Assembly: GCA_000729835.1 (NCBI GenBank)
Contig: JFHB01000312.1
Coordinates: 1-25,801, forward strand
DNA length: 25,801 nt
Source of the DNA: Atkinsonella hypoxylon
Taxonomy: Eukaryota > Ascomycota > Sordariomycetes > Hypocreales > Clavicipitaceae
Direction of reading: 5' to 3'
Positions 11,101 through 20,711 of this stretch are shown here, one piece after another. Made by a program: the position numbers and the translations under genes. Below the pieces are notes generated by a model, which did not search any database, was not told the origin of the DNA, and was given only the letters and a program-made list of their open reading frames with translations. Each line of letters starts with the position of its first letter. Positions within the stretch are counted from its first letter, which is position 1.

Positions 11101-13607
11101 GGGGACAGGGCTTCCCGTCCTTTATCCCCGCGCTCGATGGATCCCATGCTTGGGATCACGCCCACTCTCCTGTCGTGACTCAGCTGTCCCTTGTCTGTTC
11201 GGAGATCGCCTTTGCGCAATATTGGATGTCAATAGGCCTCAAACCTGATTGCGTTATGGGCCATAGCTTGGGAGAGTTTGCCGCAATGCATGTAGCTGGT
11301 GTGACCAGTGCTAGTGACACCATCTTCATGGTTGGTCTCCGCGCCAAAATGCTCGAGGACAGATGCCAGAATGGCAGCCACTGCATGATGGCTGTCCGTG
11401 CTTCGCAATCTCAGATTGCAGAGGCAACGGCCGGAAAACCCTATACTATTGCTTGTTGTAATGGACCTTCTGATACTGTCCTCAGTGGCACTAGAGAGCA
11501 GATTGATGATATCTCAGCGTCTCTGGAGGCGGCAGGTTACAAGTGCTTCGTGTTGGACGTCGCGTTCGCATTTCATTCGGAGCAGATGGATCCCATCTTG
11601 GATGATTTTGAGGCGATCTGCAAGACTGGTGTCATCTTCCAAGAGCCCAAGGTGCCCATTATCTCACCATTGCTTGGCAAGGTAATCTTTGACGGTAAAA
11701 CTCTTAACGCTAGATACGTCCGCCGTGCTACCCGGGAAACAGTCGACTTCCTGTCTGCTTTGACCTTTGCTCAGCAAGTTGCTACAGTTGCAGATGATAC
11801 CGTCTGGGTTGAGATTGGCCCACATCCTGTCTGTATTAACTTTATCAAGTCCATTATCCCATCTACCGTGACAGCCGCTCCATCCTGCCGCCGCGGGGAC
11901 AATAACTGGAAGACGATAGCCGAAAGCATAGCTACACTTCATACTGCAGGTGTTACTATAGACTGGAGCGAATTCCACCGCCCTTTTGAGAGTAGGCTAC
12001 GGCTCCTTGACCTGCCCGCATACTCCTGGAGCGAGAAAAACTACTGGCTTCAGTATAGTGGTGACTGGTGCCTAACCAAGGGCAATGACTTTTACGCTAC
12101 AGAGAAGGCTCTCACCAGCCCCGAAGTCCATTCTCGCAGCGAGGTCCAGACTTCGACCGTGCAACAGATCATAGAGCAAAACTTCAGTGGCCCTGCTGGT
12201 ACGGTTGTCATGCAGTCAGATCTTATGCAGCCAGATTTCCAGGCGGCTGCCGACGGACACCGCATGAACAACTGCGGTGTCGTAACTTCGGTTTGAAAAC
12301 CCTTCTTCGCTAATGATACACCAAGCGATCACTGCTAACATTTATAACAGTCTATCCACGCTGATATCGCATATACTCTTGGAGACTACTTGCTCAAAAA
12401 GCTACGGCCCAAGTCTAAAAACTCTCATATTAGTATCTGCAACCTAAGCGTGGTCAAGGGCCTTGTCGCAAATGCCGACAGGACGTCTGCCCAGCGAATC
12501 CGAGTCACCGCGGTGACTATCGACATCGAATCTGGGATTGCTGGCCTGACCTGGCAGAATGTAGATAATGACGGTACTATATCCGAGCTGTTTGCTACAG
12601 CGAACATCGTCTATGGCAACTCCACTGAGTGGCTCTCGTCCTGGAGCCCTAGGGCTCATCTGATCCACGGCCGCATCGAAGCTCTAGAGCGTCTTGCTGC
12701 AGAGGGCAAGGCCAGTCGCTTCTCGCGTAACATTGCTTATAACATCTTCGCAGGTAACTTGGTTGATTACGAGGACAAGTATCGCGGAATGCAGTCGGTG
12801 GTTATGCACGAACTTGAGGGATTTGCGGATGTACAACTCACCACAAAGCAGACTGGCGTATGGACCGTTGCGCCATATTTCATCGACAGCGTCAGCCACT
12901 TGGCCGGTTTTATTATGAACTGCTCTGATGCTATAGATACTCGAAAGAACTTCTGTGTGACGCCAGGCTGGAAATCGATGCGCTTTGCAAAGCCTCTCGT
13001 TGCTGACGCCAAATACCGCTCTTATGTCAAGATGATTCCGACAGCGGAAGACCCAACCGCATACTACGGTGACGTCTATATCCTTCAGGATAATGTGATT
13101 GTTGGCTTGGTAGAGGGTATTGAATTCCACAGCTATCCCCGCATTCTTCTCAGCCGATTCTTCTCGCCCCGAGACAAGACCGCGAACTTGGAGGGCACAG
13201 AACAGCGCGCAGCACGTCAGGAAACTATTCCTGCTGCTGATATTGCACAGCCCACACCTGTCACAATGCACAAGGACATTACAATGAGTGTTCCTGCCTC
13301 GAATCCAGCCCCAGCCTCGGCAGCGCAGGAATCTGAACCTGCAACAGCTGAATCGAAGATTGAAGCTACAGCCAGCGATAGCATTGCAACCAAGGCCCTT
13401 CAACTTATCGCATGTGAGGCAGGTCTGGAAGTTTCCGACCTGGCGGATGACGCCAGTTTCAACAACTTAGGTGTCGATAGTCTGATGTCGCTTGTCATTG
13501 TTGAGAAGTTCAGACTCGAGCTCGACGTCAAGGTGGGCGGATCTCTTTTCTTGGATTACCCTACGATTGGCGATCTGCGGAAATGGTTGGATGAGTATTA
13601 CGGATAG
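8136..13607 (+). CDS. mdpG: Non-reducing polyketide synthase, atrochrysone carboxylic acid synthase type (SAT-KS-MAT-PT-ACP)
   Basis: The gene has three exons, 8136-8479, 8534-12290 and 12351-13607, with introns of 54 and 60 nt, and encodes 1785 residues. Domains in order are SAT (about 1-380), KS (about 400-830), MAT (about 934-1250), product template (about 1330-1640) and one ACP (about 1705-1785), with no thioesterase. Catalytic residues seen are KS Cys574 (DTACSSG) with the HGTGT and NIGHG histidines, MAT Ser1026 (GHSLG), PT His1357 (DGHRM) and Asp1546 (YFIDS), and ACP Ser1744 (GVDSL). The SAT nucleophile position reads GLGIG (133-137) instead of GxCxG. Order, length and lack of TE match the ACAS/MdpG clade, which makes an octaketide cyclised to atrochrysone. 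The start codon gives a normal SAT N-terminus; an upstream TTG in the same frame was not used. The second intron has donor GTTTGA and a good branch sequence (gctaac) and restores the conserved VTSSIHADIAYTLG. Confidence 0.96.
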
Positions 13608-14682
13608 ATTTCTCTCATTCATTTGTTACTTTTCGTGTACATTCCCTTGTGTCTTCCTCCAACAGAAGATGTTCAAGATCATCTTATACTCTGGCATGTT
13701 TTCATGCTTGATTTGCCACATATTCAATTTTACTCAATATTACGACAATGAAAAGTTTTGATAGGCTATTATGCGGTTCCAATACACTGCTTTGAATAAA
13801 GAAGGAAAGATTTTCTTCATATCTCGTAGTCTAACATCTTGCCAATCTAATCGGCATATCTCTGTAGCAATGCATAGCCTAACGGACTTCTCTGTCCATG
13901 TTGACGGTTATAGCGTACTTAGGGGCGAAGCCAGCAGTTCTTGGCTACAGGGTGGGAGCGAAGGGATAAACGAGGATTATCTCTTCAGTCAAGTAGCACG
14001 TCACTGAGCAGAATCAATTATCCATATTACCGATTCAACACAGCTTAGAAATTAAATCCACTACGTGAATCTTCTATTGACTGCATTCCTAGTTTCAATA
14101 AGTCAATGTGCAGATAGCTCTGGATCCCTGGGGACCAGATTCAATTACTTCCATATCCGTAATCCCGGCGCTCTTTGTTGATAGGTGTAAGTTATAGGCA
14201 TTGAATTGAATTGCTTGACTATCTACTGTGAGATTGCACAGAGTGCTCTCTATATGCATATTGTAATGTGTCTACATGTACCTACGTGATCCTTGAAGTT
14301 GATTGTACTAGCCTATCTTACTACTCCCTGCCCACATTTCACCCTCGGGCTAATCAATAATTGCCCCGAAAGATGGTTTGAAAGGCAATGTCCCGATAAG
14401 AGACCAGATGTAGTACATCGTTGATGACTACCCAAAGTGTTGATAATGGTCGCGCGCATAATAGCGCATGATGTGAAACGAAGAGATGTGTAAAAACCAG
14501 CCATGAAGAAGTGACTGGGAGCTCTGGTAATTCGTTACTCTTGCACATTTCTGAGGTCGGGACAATTGTACGAGGATACTTGGGCTAGGCTCAAACCTGC
14601 TGCTCACTCCCTACAGTAAGAGTTGAACAAGTTGCAGAATTAGCGCGCAATTTTTTTCTTTCTTTCTATCATATCTGGTGTA
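13608..14682. other. Convergent intergenic region, PKS / anthrone oxygenase
   Basis: This 1.07-kb gap lies between the 3' ends of the PKS and the minus-strand DUF1772 gene. I see no gene in it. The open frames at 13771-14007 and 14313-14548 carry no recognisable domain. A pyrimidine-rich run (ttttttctttctttctatc) lies at about 14652-14670, close to the end of the DUF1772 gene. Confidence 0.5.
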
Positions 14683-15279
14683 TCATGATGTTCTTGAACC
14701 CCCAACTCGCCACTCTTGTATGAAATATACGAATCCCAAATAAGCTCCAAGCAGTGGCGTCAAAGACCTTGTAACGTGCAACCAAGCCCACTTCACAAGC
14801 AAACTCCTGACATACGTGAAGTTAGTGGCCGAGTTGGAATTATCAAGTTCAAACAGTGTGTTGTTGGTAGGCGCCATAAGGAGCCAGGTGAAGGGCACCA
14901 TGGAAATAGTGGACAAGACCGCACAGCCATACGGCCACCACGCGCGACCGTCCCTAGCGCGCTGCTGTGCGATGATGGCATAAAAGCCACAAGTAGCAAT
15001 GCATAGTGCCGGCAGGTATATATGTCCATAATGGTAGAGCCGTACCCATTGGCGAACAAGCTGGGTAGGTGATGTGTTCGTGTCGAGCAGCACCGGAACA
15101 ACGAAGGCCGATAGACTCATCATGGCTCCTAGAAATGACAAGTCAGATGAAGGGTTTGTAAATGTCAGGCCGGTTCAAATGGATCTACCCGAAAGAAATG
15201 ACCCGGAAACAATGGCAACCGCAGGCAGGGTTGAATGTGACTCAGAAGCCAGTGCCCGGGCGTCGCTTTTTGACGCCAT
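14683..15279 (-). CDS. DUF1772 anthrone oxygenase
   Basis: The predicted gene has two exons, 15279-15189 and 15128-14683, with a 60-nt intron (gtagat...ttctag) that splits a glycine codon; the product is 178 residues. Splicing joins SGSFLS to GAMMSLS, giving the family's first membrane helix and the G-MMSLS-P pattern. FTWLLMAPTNNTLFEL and LHVTRSLTPLLGA are hallmarks of the DUF1772 family. About four membrane helices are apparent (near residues 20-40, 60-80, 90-110 and 150-170). Homologues such as HypC of the aflatoxin pathway and the geodin emodin anthrone oxygenase insert oxygen at the anthrone carbon to make the anthraquinone. Here the substrate would be emodin anthrone. The gene is divergent from the EthD gene, its predicted pathway neighbour. 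The first exon is only 91 nt and would be easy to miss. Confidence 0.88.
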
Positions 15280-15565
15280 AATGATTTCAGCGTGGCTCAA
15301 TGTCGTCGAAAAATGCGAAAAATCAGATGCCCATAGAATTCCAAGTCGTGCATCGTCACCCCTTTCATGGCGGTTGGACGCTATTATATGCCGTGCATGG
15401 CTGTCTACATCTTTGGAGAATCGCACCACCATTCGGCTTTCGGGTGATTAGATATAGATGAGAGAATTCCCAGGACATTCAGGTTCTATAAAATCATACG
15501 AATACACCAAGTCCGAAGCCGCTTTCATTTCGGCTTTTTCTCAATTCTCCTCTTTACTCGGAACT
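15280..15565. promoter_or_regulatory. Short bidirectional promoter, anthrone oxygenase / decarboxylase
   Basis: Only 286 bp separate the start codons of the divergent DUF1772 and EthD genes, so both are probably controlled together. A TATA-like element (tctataaaatc, about 15485-15495) lies about 75 bp before the EthD start. An inverted repeat AAGCCG-N9-CGGCTT (15516-15536) contains CCG-N9-CGG, a spacing style used by Zn2Cys6 dimers. It lies about 30 bp before the EthD start, so it may equally be in the 5' leader. Confidence 0.5.
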
Positions 15566-16142
15566 ATGAGCGACTTCCAAGAACCAGACATCCCACCTGC
15601 GGCGGGCTCTTCCAGTAACAAGTTTCTCTGCCTCACAATCTGTGGATACCGCAAACCTGGCATGACCGAAGAGGCTTACCGCCATCATATGGTGAATGTT
15701 TCAGCCCCCATGACTAAGGACCTTATGGTCAGATACGGCGTCAAGAGATGGACCCAGGTGAGCAACTTCGCTCAATGCTACCTATATACACGGCGGTGCT
15801 CAAAATCGCGTAACAGATTCATAACCAGACAGCCACACGTGCAATGATGTCACTACTCGTGGATCCCCAGATGGTGAATATTGCGGACTTTGACTGCTTT
15901 AGTCAGGTAGTATTCAAGAGCGTGGAGGATTATAAACGCATGAAGCAAGACCCTTTGTACAAGCAATATCTTGTTGGTGACCATGAGAAGTTTGCCGATA
16001 CCAAGCGAAGCATGTTAGTCCAATGAATTCACATTTCAACTCAACCAAGTTTCAGAACTGAACAGATAGTAGGATGACTATTGGCTGGGTCGAGGAGTTC
16101 ATCAGAGACGGCGAACTTGTCGGTGGATTTAAAGATTGCTAG
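15566..16142 (+). CDS. EthD-domain decarboxylase
   Basis: The predicted gene has three exons, 15566-15757, 15817-16013 and 16073-16142, with introns of 59 nt (gtgagc...taacag and gttagt...agtag), giving 152 residues. The EthD fold shows in GYRKPGMTEEAYRHHMVN, RWTQIHNQTATR and the C-terminal TIGWVEEFIRDGELVG. The last exon matters: without its intron the frame stops at 16026, and the family's conserved TIGW tail is lost. Homologues in the monodictyphenone, geodin and agnestin pathways decarboxylate atrochrysone carboxylic acid, which is the natural role next to this PKS and anthrone oxygenase. No signal or membrane segment is seen, so a soluble cytosolic enzyme is likely. Family and exon structure are strong; the exact reaction is inferred from context. 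Confidence 0.9.
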
Positions 16143-16441
16143 GACTCGATGCGATAGAATGACACATAAGATTTAAAAAAGCTTTGTATATCTTAAAAGC
16201 CATCATTTGCTTACGCCTAAACTAAGTTTGACCCTGTTCTTCATGCTTTCTTCCGGATGCAGCCGCAAGACTCCAACAGGCCTCTAGTCGAGCGGAGTAT
16301 TTGAGCCGCACGTCTATAGATAGAGCTCAGCTTATCCTTGAAGAACTTTCTGGTATGCAGAAGAATCTTGAGACCAATAGCGAATTTGCCGCTTGGCGCC
16401 GGATTCACGTCGCATAGCAGCTTCGGCTACCCGTAAGCAGG
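16143..16441. other. Intergenic DNA with an unexplained open fragment
   Basis: The only notable content is an open frame at 16232-16417 (plus) of 61 codons without an early ATG. It encodes a charged, helix-like segment (RAEYLSRTSIDRAQLILEEL, then MQKNLETNSEFAAWRRIHVA) and then stops. It looks like a fragment of a coding sequence, perhaps from a transposon, but I do not recognise it. GACTCGATG directly follows the EthD stop (16143-16151) and recurs inside the LTR at 16467-16475. Confidence 0.3.
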
Positions 16442-16644
16442 CGTCGCACGATTGTGCTGCGCTTTGACTCGATGATTAAGAAGAGAATGGATTGTGTTCA
16501 AATTTCCATATACAGAAGAGAACAGGATTTTCCCCCTTTATTTTATAGAAGAAAATTGTTTGACTAGAACAGAAAAAATGTAACAATAGGTGGCGCGTTC
16601 AATTACATCATGCCTTAGGGTTATTGCATATCTACGCCGCAACA
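16442..16644 (+). mobile_element. Solo LTR inside the cluster
   Basis: This 203-bp element begins CGTCGCACGA (expected TG, one transition) and ends CGCCGCAACA. It is flanked by GCAGG (16437-16441) and GCAGA (16645-16649), a 5-bp target duplication with one transition. It matches the reverse complement of the solo LTR at 25186-25414 in many ordered blocks. The clearest is a 27-nt stretch at 16586-16612 with one mismatch. A TATA-like ttttatagaa lies at 16541-16550. No internal retrotransposon genes are present, so it is a solo LTR. It sits about 190 bp upstream of the SnoaL-like gene, in the same orientation. Confidence 0.75.
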
Positions 16645-16832
16645 GCAGAGGCTTGCCTTGCCCACATCGGCACAATTACAGACCCCTCGGGCATTTCACA
16701 TTTTATGGCGCGAAATGAAAGTCGTTACAAAGACGTCCATAAATCTTATCATGTTAAATATAGTCTTCTGATGAAGAAGAATAAATTCTGATCAAGATCT
16801 TCCGACAGTTTGGAACCCCAGGCGCCCTCGCA

Positions 16833-17382
16833 ATGTCACCGCATCTTTGGCATCCGACCCCTGGCCCAACGGCCCTCGCAAAAGTTCAAGCAGAAACTCT
16901 CGACAAATTGCTCTGCGCCTGGAAGGAACAGAGACCGGACGAGATTACTGCGCTCTGGTCTGATGACTTCAAGCAACAAGTACTGCCTTTTTCGCTCAAA
17001 GTACCAGCCAAATCAAGGAGCGAAGCTGTCATAATGAATAACATTCTCTCCTCGAAGTTGACAAACTGGAAGGTGCGCTATTCAATAACTTACACTATAG
17101 ATTGAGGTGCTTGGGTCCATCTGATGACTTCTGTAGCTTGATATTCGAGAAATTGTTCACGACACCGCACGTGGCTCGGCTGTGGTATACGCTATTGCCG
17201 AGGCAGACACGCCCGTGCCCGGTGAAAGGTGGACAAATGAGTATTCAATCTTTACTTCCTTTAGCGAGGATGGAAAAAAGGTAACTAGGCTTGAAGAGAT
17301 GGTTGATTCTGCATTCTTTCAGCACTTCTTCCCCAAGTTTAAGCAGCATTTGGCAGGAGGTGCGGGACCGGCACAGCATTGA
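16833..17382 (+). CDS. mdpB: SnoaL-like (NTF2-fold) pathway protein, MdpB-like
   Basis: The predicted gene has two exons, 16833-17072 and 17137-17382, joined in phase 0 over a 64-nt intron (gtgcgc...ctgtag), giving 161 residues. The sequence has the look of a SnoaL/NTF2 cone: an N-terminal helix with LDKLLCAWKEQRPDEITALW, then NWK-LDIREIVHDTARGSAVVYA, then ERWTNEYSIFTSFSEDGKKV and a final helix with FFQHFFPKF. Proteins of this kind (MdpB and relatives, often called scytalone-dehydratase-like) accompany the MdpC-type reductase in chrysophanol-forming clusters and are thought to act in the dehydration step. No catalytic residues can be assigned from sequence alone. It is co-directional with the EthD and NmrA-like genes. 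The acceptor was chosen because the frame has a TAG immediately before it. Confidence 0.75.
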
Positions 17383-17924
17383 GCACCGATTGGAACTCCA
17401 TGCCCTCTATGAACTACCTATGAAATACAAACATCCTATAGATTATCTTATAGACTGGCCACTAGCACTCAGCTTTAATCTATGCTATGACAATTTTGTC
17501 TTTGTATGTACATTGCATATTGTCTTTTCAATGCAGAACAACATGTCCACATTAATGGGCGGTAATTCACCAGCGAGGCCGTCGAGGGCTTCTTAACTTC
17601 TTTCTATTTGTCAACTGGCGGACTACTTAACGTGTTCCAAGTTGCTGTGAACTGGTAGATGATCGGACTCTTTTGTGCTAAAATATTTCGGTCCTGTCAG
17701 AAGACATAGGAATGTCCCGAGACCCGAAGCATTAATACGCCGACTCAGCCATATAGAAAAAGTACCATAGATACGTGAAGTGTCAAATCTTCAATCGTAC
17801 CCAGCGTGCTCATACATTACGAAGGCCAGGGTCGGCGACAAAGGCAGTACACTACAGTCATTGTTTATTCCAGAATACCTCAGAAATATCGAAATCTCGG
17901 GGCTTATTGTTTCTACCGTTCGAC
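17383..17924. promoter_or_regulatory. Intergenic region and probable promoter of the NmrA-like gene
   Basis: This region holds the 3' end of the SnoaL-like gene and the upstream region of the next gene. No additional gene is supported. CGACTCAGC at about 17742-17750 is identical to the string at 7760-7768 in the PKS/thioesterase promoter. The 17775-17924 frame upstream of the chosen ATG is open but has no conserved content. Confidence 0.4.
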
Positions 17925-18746
17925 ATGCCAGTGCCGCGAAAGTATGCTGTTCTCGGCTCAACAGGAAACTGTGGCGCAGCACTTATCGACAATTTGCTAC
18001 GGGATTCTAACACCCGTGTCAATGCTTTCTGTCGAAGCCGCTCCAAGCTCATGCGCTTGTTACCAGACATTGAGCACGGGGCTCAAGTCGACATTTTCGA
18101 AGGCAGTATCCACGATGTCGAACTGCTAACGGCCTGTGTCCGTGGCTGCCAAGCAGTTTTCCTAGCCGTTTCAACAAACGATAACATTCCCGGCTGCAGC
18201 TTGGCAAAGGACACCGCCGCTTCTGTCCTCCAGGCGCTACGAAGTATCCGAGAATCAGCAAAGTTGAACGGTCGGATTGAGCCGCTTCCAAAACTTGTCC
18301 TCCTCTCATCTGCCACCATCGACAAGCATTTCTCTCGTCACGTCCCATACTTATTGCGACATATTCTGTATTTCTCCGCCTCTTATGTTTACAAGGACTT
18401 ATTAGAGACAGAGGAGCTTCTTAGAAAGCAGGAAGATTGGATTACATCTATCTACTTCAAACCAGGAGCTTTATCTGTTGATAAGCAACGTGGCCACGCT
18501 GTCAGTCTTACTGACGAAACTAGCCCTATGTCCTATCTTGACCTGGCAGCTGCGATGATTGAGGCAGCTGACGACGAGGGCGCTTTATATGAGAACAAGA
18601 GTGTGAGCGTCGTCGGTACTAATGGGAGAGCTGCTTTTCCAAAGGGGACTATATGGTGTATCTTTATGGGATTGATCAGGCACATGTTTCCCTTTCTGCA
18701 CCCTTATCTTCCAGTCGGGACCGGGCCGAAAAAAAATGCATTGTGA
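17925..18746 (+). CDS. mdpK: NmrA/AflX-like NAD(P)-binding oxidoreductase, MdpK-like
   Basis: A single exon encodes 273 residues. The Rossmann motif VLGSTGNCGAAL (GxxGxxG) starts within ten residues of the chosen ATG. It is followed by AFCRSRSKL, a typical NADP-ribose-phosphate region, and by DIFEGSIHD, AVFLAVSTND and KLVLLSSATID. This atypical short-chain dehydrogenase pattern matches AflX/StcQ (averufin/versicolorin steps) and MdpK. In anthraquinone and xanthone pathways these proteins assist oxidoreductive conversion of emodin-type intermediates; the exact reaction here is not determined. The frame stays open 50 codons further upstream, but that part has no conserved features, so I start at 17925. 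The gene is convergent with the SDR gene. Confidence 0.85.
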   Translation: MPVPRKYAVLGSTGNCGAALIDNLLRDSNTRVNAFCRSRSKLMRLLPDIEHGAQVDIFEGSIHDVELLTACVRGCQAVFLAVSTNDNIPGCSLAKDTAASVLQALRSIRESAKLNGRIEPLPKLVLLSSATIDKHFSRHVPYLLRHILYFSASYVYKDLLETEELLRKQEDWITSIYFKPGALSVDKQRGHAVSLTDETSPMSYLDLAAAMIEAADDEGALYENKSVSVVGTNGRAAFPKGTIWCIFMGLIRHMFPFLHPYLPVGTGPKKNAL

Positions 18747-19165
18747 GATGGAATCTGTAACAAACTCTTACGAGACGAATGACGCATATTATTCCTTCGA
18801 AAAGCATCTTCGTGTATAGATTAGGAACTTTAAAGCACGCACATGGGACAAATCTCGTCTTCGACTCTACCAGCGCACGAACTGTGAGTCAAGACAATTT
18901 TTGAACGCAGCTTGTATTGAGCAGAGCTACTATTAATCAAAGTATGTAAACAAGAAGAACAAGTCGGTTTCTTGGGCGTACATTTCTCAGTGCAGTCTAG
19001 AAGCTGATCGATCTAACACATAGCGACTTCACATTACAACAGTAATTATCTGGCAATCGGGGCCTAGCGTCGATACAAAAGTCTATAAGCAATCAGAAAT
19101 ATCATTTTCCAGCCACATGTGGTATTTTCCTAGGTCTTTGCCACGACTAGTTTACGATAGATTCC
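18747..19165. other. Convergent 3' intergenic region
   Basis: The 419 bp lie between the stop codons of the NmrA-like gene (plus) and the SDR gene (minus). They should hold both terminators and polyadenylation sites. No gene or repeat stands out. Confidence 0.5.
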
Positions 19166-19963
19166 TCAAGCCGCACCGCCGTCAAGAGTCAGGCTCTTGC
19201 CATTCACCCACTCACCCTCTTTGCTTACTAGAAAACCAACAACATTAGCAACATCCTGAGGGAAACCATTCCGGTGTAAAGGAGAGGCATGGGCAGCCAT
19301 CTGCATGCGCTCCTCCGGCGTGTACTTTTCGCCATTGGGGATGTAGTGTTGTGACACATTATGAAACATGTCAGTGACGGTACCGCCTGGGGCAACTGCG
19401 TTGATAGTAATCTTCTTATCTCCGCAGTCCTTGGATAGGATGCGAACAAAGCAATCAATAGCTCCCTTAGAGGCAGAGTAGAGAGAGTGCCTGGGAACGC
19501 TGAAATCACGGGAGGTGTTGGAGGAAGTGAGAATAATCCTGCCGCCTTCACTCAGCACACGGTAGGCCTCACGGGCGACGAAGAATTGGCCACGGGTGTT
19601 AAGGCTGAAGACGCGATCGAATTCTTCCTCAGTGACGTCCTTTAAGTGCCCGAAGCTGACAACGCCGGCGTTGCTCACAGCAATGTCAAGCCTGCCAAAG
19701 TGCGCAATTGCGTCGTCAAAGAGCTTCGCCGTCTGGGAGACGTGGCGCACGTCAGCCTGCAAGGCGATGGCATCTGAGCCGTTGGCCTTGATCTCAGCAA
19801 CCACCTTTTCGGCTTGTGTGGCAGAGGCGGAATAGTTGACGACTACTTTAGCGCCCAGACTGCCCAGATGGATGGCAATGGAAGCGCCGATACCGCGACC
19901 AGAGCCGGTAACGAGGGCGACCTTGCCATCGAGGCGGCCGGGAATATAGTTTTCAACTGCCAT
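19166..19963 (-). CDS. mdpC: Short-chain dehydrogenase, versicolorin/naphthol reductase-like (MdpC-like)
   Basis: An intronless gene of 265 residues. It is a classical SDR: TGSGRGIG cofactor motif at 19-26, NAG, catalytic Ser in LTSSNTS (about 147-148), and YSASK with Tyr162 and Lys166. The GRLDGKVALVTG opening, the KGAIDCFVRILSKDCG segment and the C-terminal SLTLDGGAA resemble fungal T4HN/T3HN naphthol reductases and versicolorin reductase. In this context the best match is MdpC, which reduces emodin (as its hydroquinone) on the route to chrysophanol. An ATG 26 codons upstream is in frame, but its extension is hydrophobic and unconserved, so the start at 19963 is preferred. The gene has 748 bp of its own upstream DNA before the AflJ-like gene end. 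Confidence 0.9.
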   Translation of the reverse strand: MAVENYIPGRLDGKVALVTGSGRGIGASIAIHLGSLGAKVVVNYSASATQAEKVVAEIKANGSDAIALQADVRHVSQTAKLFDDAIAHFGRLDIAVSNAGVVSFGHLKDVTEEEFDRVFSLNTRGQFFVAREAYRVLSEGGRIILTSSNTSRDFSVPRHSLYSASKGAIDCFVRILSKDCGDKKITINAVAPGGTVTDMFHNVSQHYIPNGEKYTPEERMQMAAHASPLHRNGFPQDVANVVGFLVSKEGEWVNGKSLTLDGGAA

Positions 19964-20711
19964 TGAGTCGAAAATGAGGATGGAATGCCTTGTGCTAAGG
20001 AGGAGACTGAATAGAGGAGGGTGAAAGAGCGAGACAATCAAACTTTGACTGGGAGAAGTGCTTGGCTTGCTTAGATGATTTCGGAAGCAGACTGGTTTGT
20101 ACGTTCGTGATTGGTGTCTTTTATGAACCTCGAAGGAATTTCCGAGAGCTATGGGGTCTTCAGAAATGTATTATCGAGCTTTTCTTTTCAGAATCTCGAC
20201 AGCCTGACAGGATCGTGTTGGGACCGAGTCGGGGTAACCGGCATATAAGGCTGACTCGGTGCAGCTACAGCAGCCCGATGGAGGCCGAGCTACGGGGCAT
20301 TTGAAACAACCCAGTGATATTTCCCGAATTCCCTATGCCAAAGGCAAGAATGCAGAGTTGATCCACACGGGATAGAGGGATGACGCGATGTCTATATACG
20401 CTATCCGCGGAGGAATAGGTGAAAGGCGCAAGTTCCATTCCCTGGATCCCATACAGGGGATCTGCGAAAGGGTATCCACGGCGATTATTTTCACTCTCCT
20501 GGCACCCACGGGACAATTAAACAAGACTTTCAGCAACGGCCTATGCTTTATCTTGTTTTTATCTATTTGCTTCTGACTACATCTATAGAAATGAGTAGCT
20601 TCATCCCACCATGCGTAGCGAGTGGAAAAAGAAAACTTTCTCCTTACCACTTGCAGCTGCAAGTGATCAAAATTACGGCTTGCTAACAGATACACCAATA
20701 TGTCCCGTTTG
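19964..20711. promoter_or_regulatory. Upstream region of the SDR gene with inverted repeat
   Basis: No gene is supported. The main feature is a perfect 8-bp inverted repeat, ACCGAGTC (20223-20230) and GACTCGGT (20253-20260). Its 22-nt spacer includes aaccgg and a TATA-like catataagg. It lies about 260-300 bp before the SDR start and could be a binding site for a dimeric regulator or a fold in a leader; both ideas are inference. Confidence 0.45.

Noticed and set aside
12294..12296. TGA as a real premature stop making the PKS a pseudogene
   Set aside because: A 60-nt intron with branch site and acceptor removes it and restores the conserved PT motif.
12684..13403. 239-codon minus-strand frame opposite the PT domain
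   Set aside because: Its cysteine-rich composition comes from reading the complement of coding DNA; the plus strand is clearly the PT domain and linker.
15300..15325. AflR-type TCG-N5-CGA site in the divergent promoter
   Set aside because: The closest string has a spacer of seven bases, not five.
16024..16026. TGA as the end of the EthD gene
   Set aside because: The family C-terminus is encoded downstream and joins in frame through a GT...AG intron.
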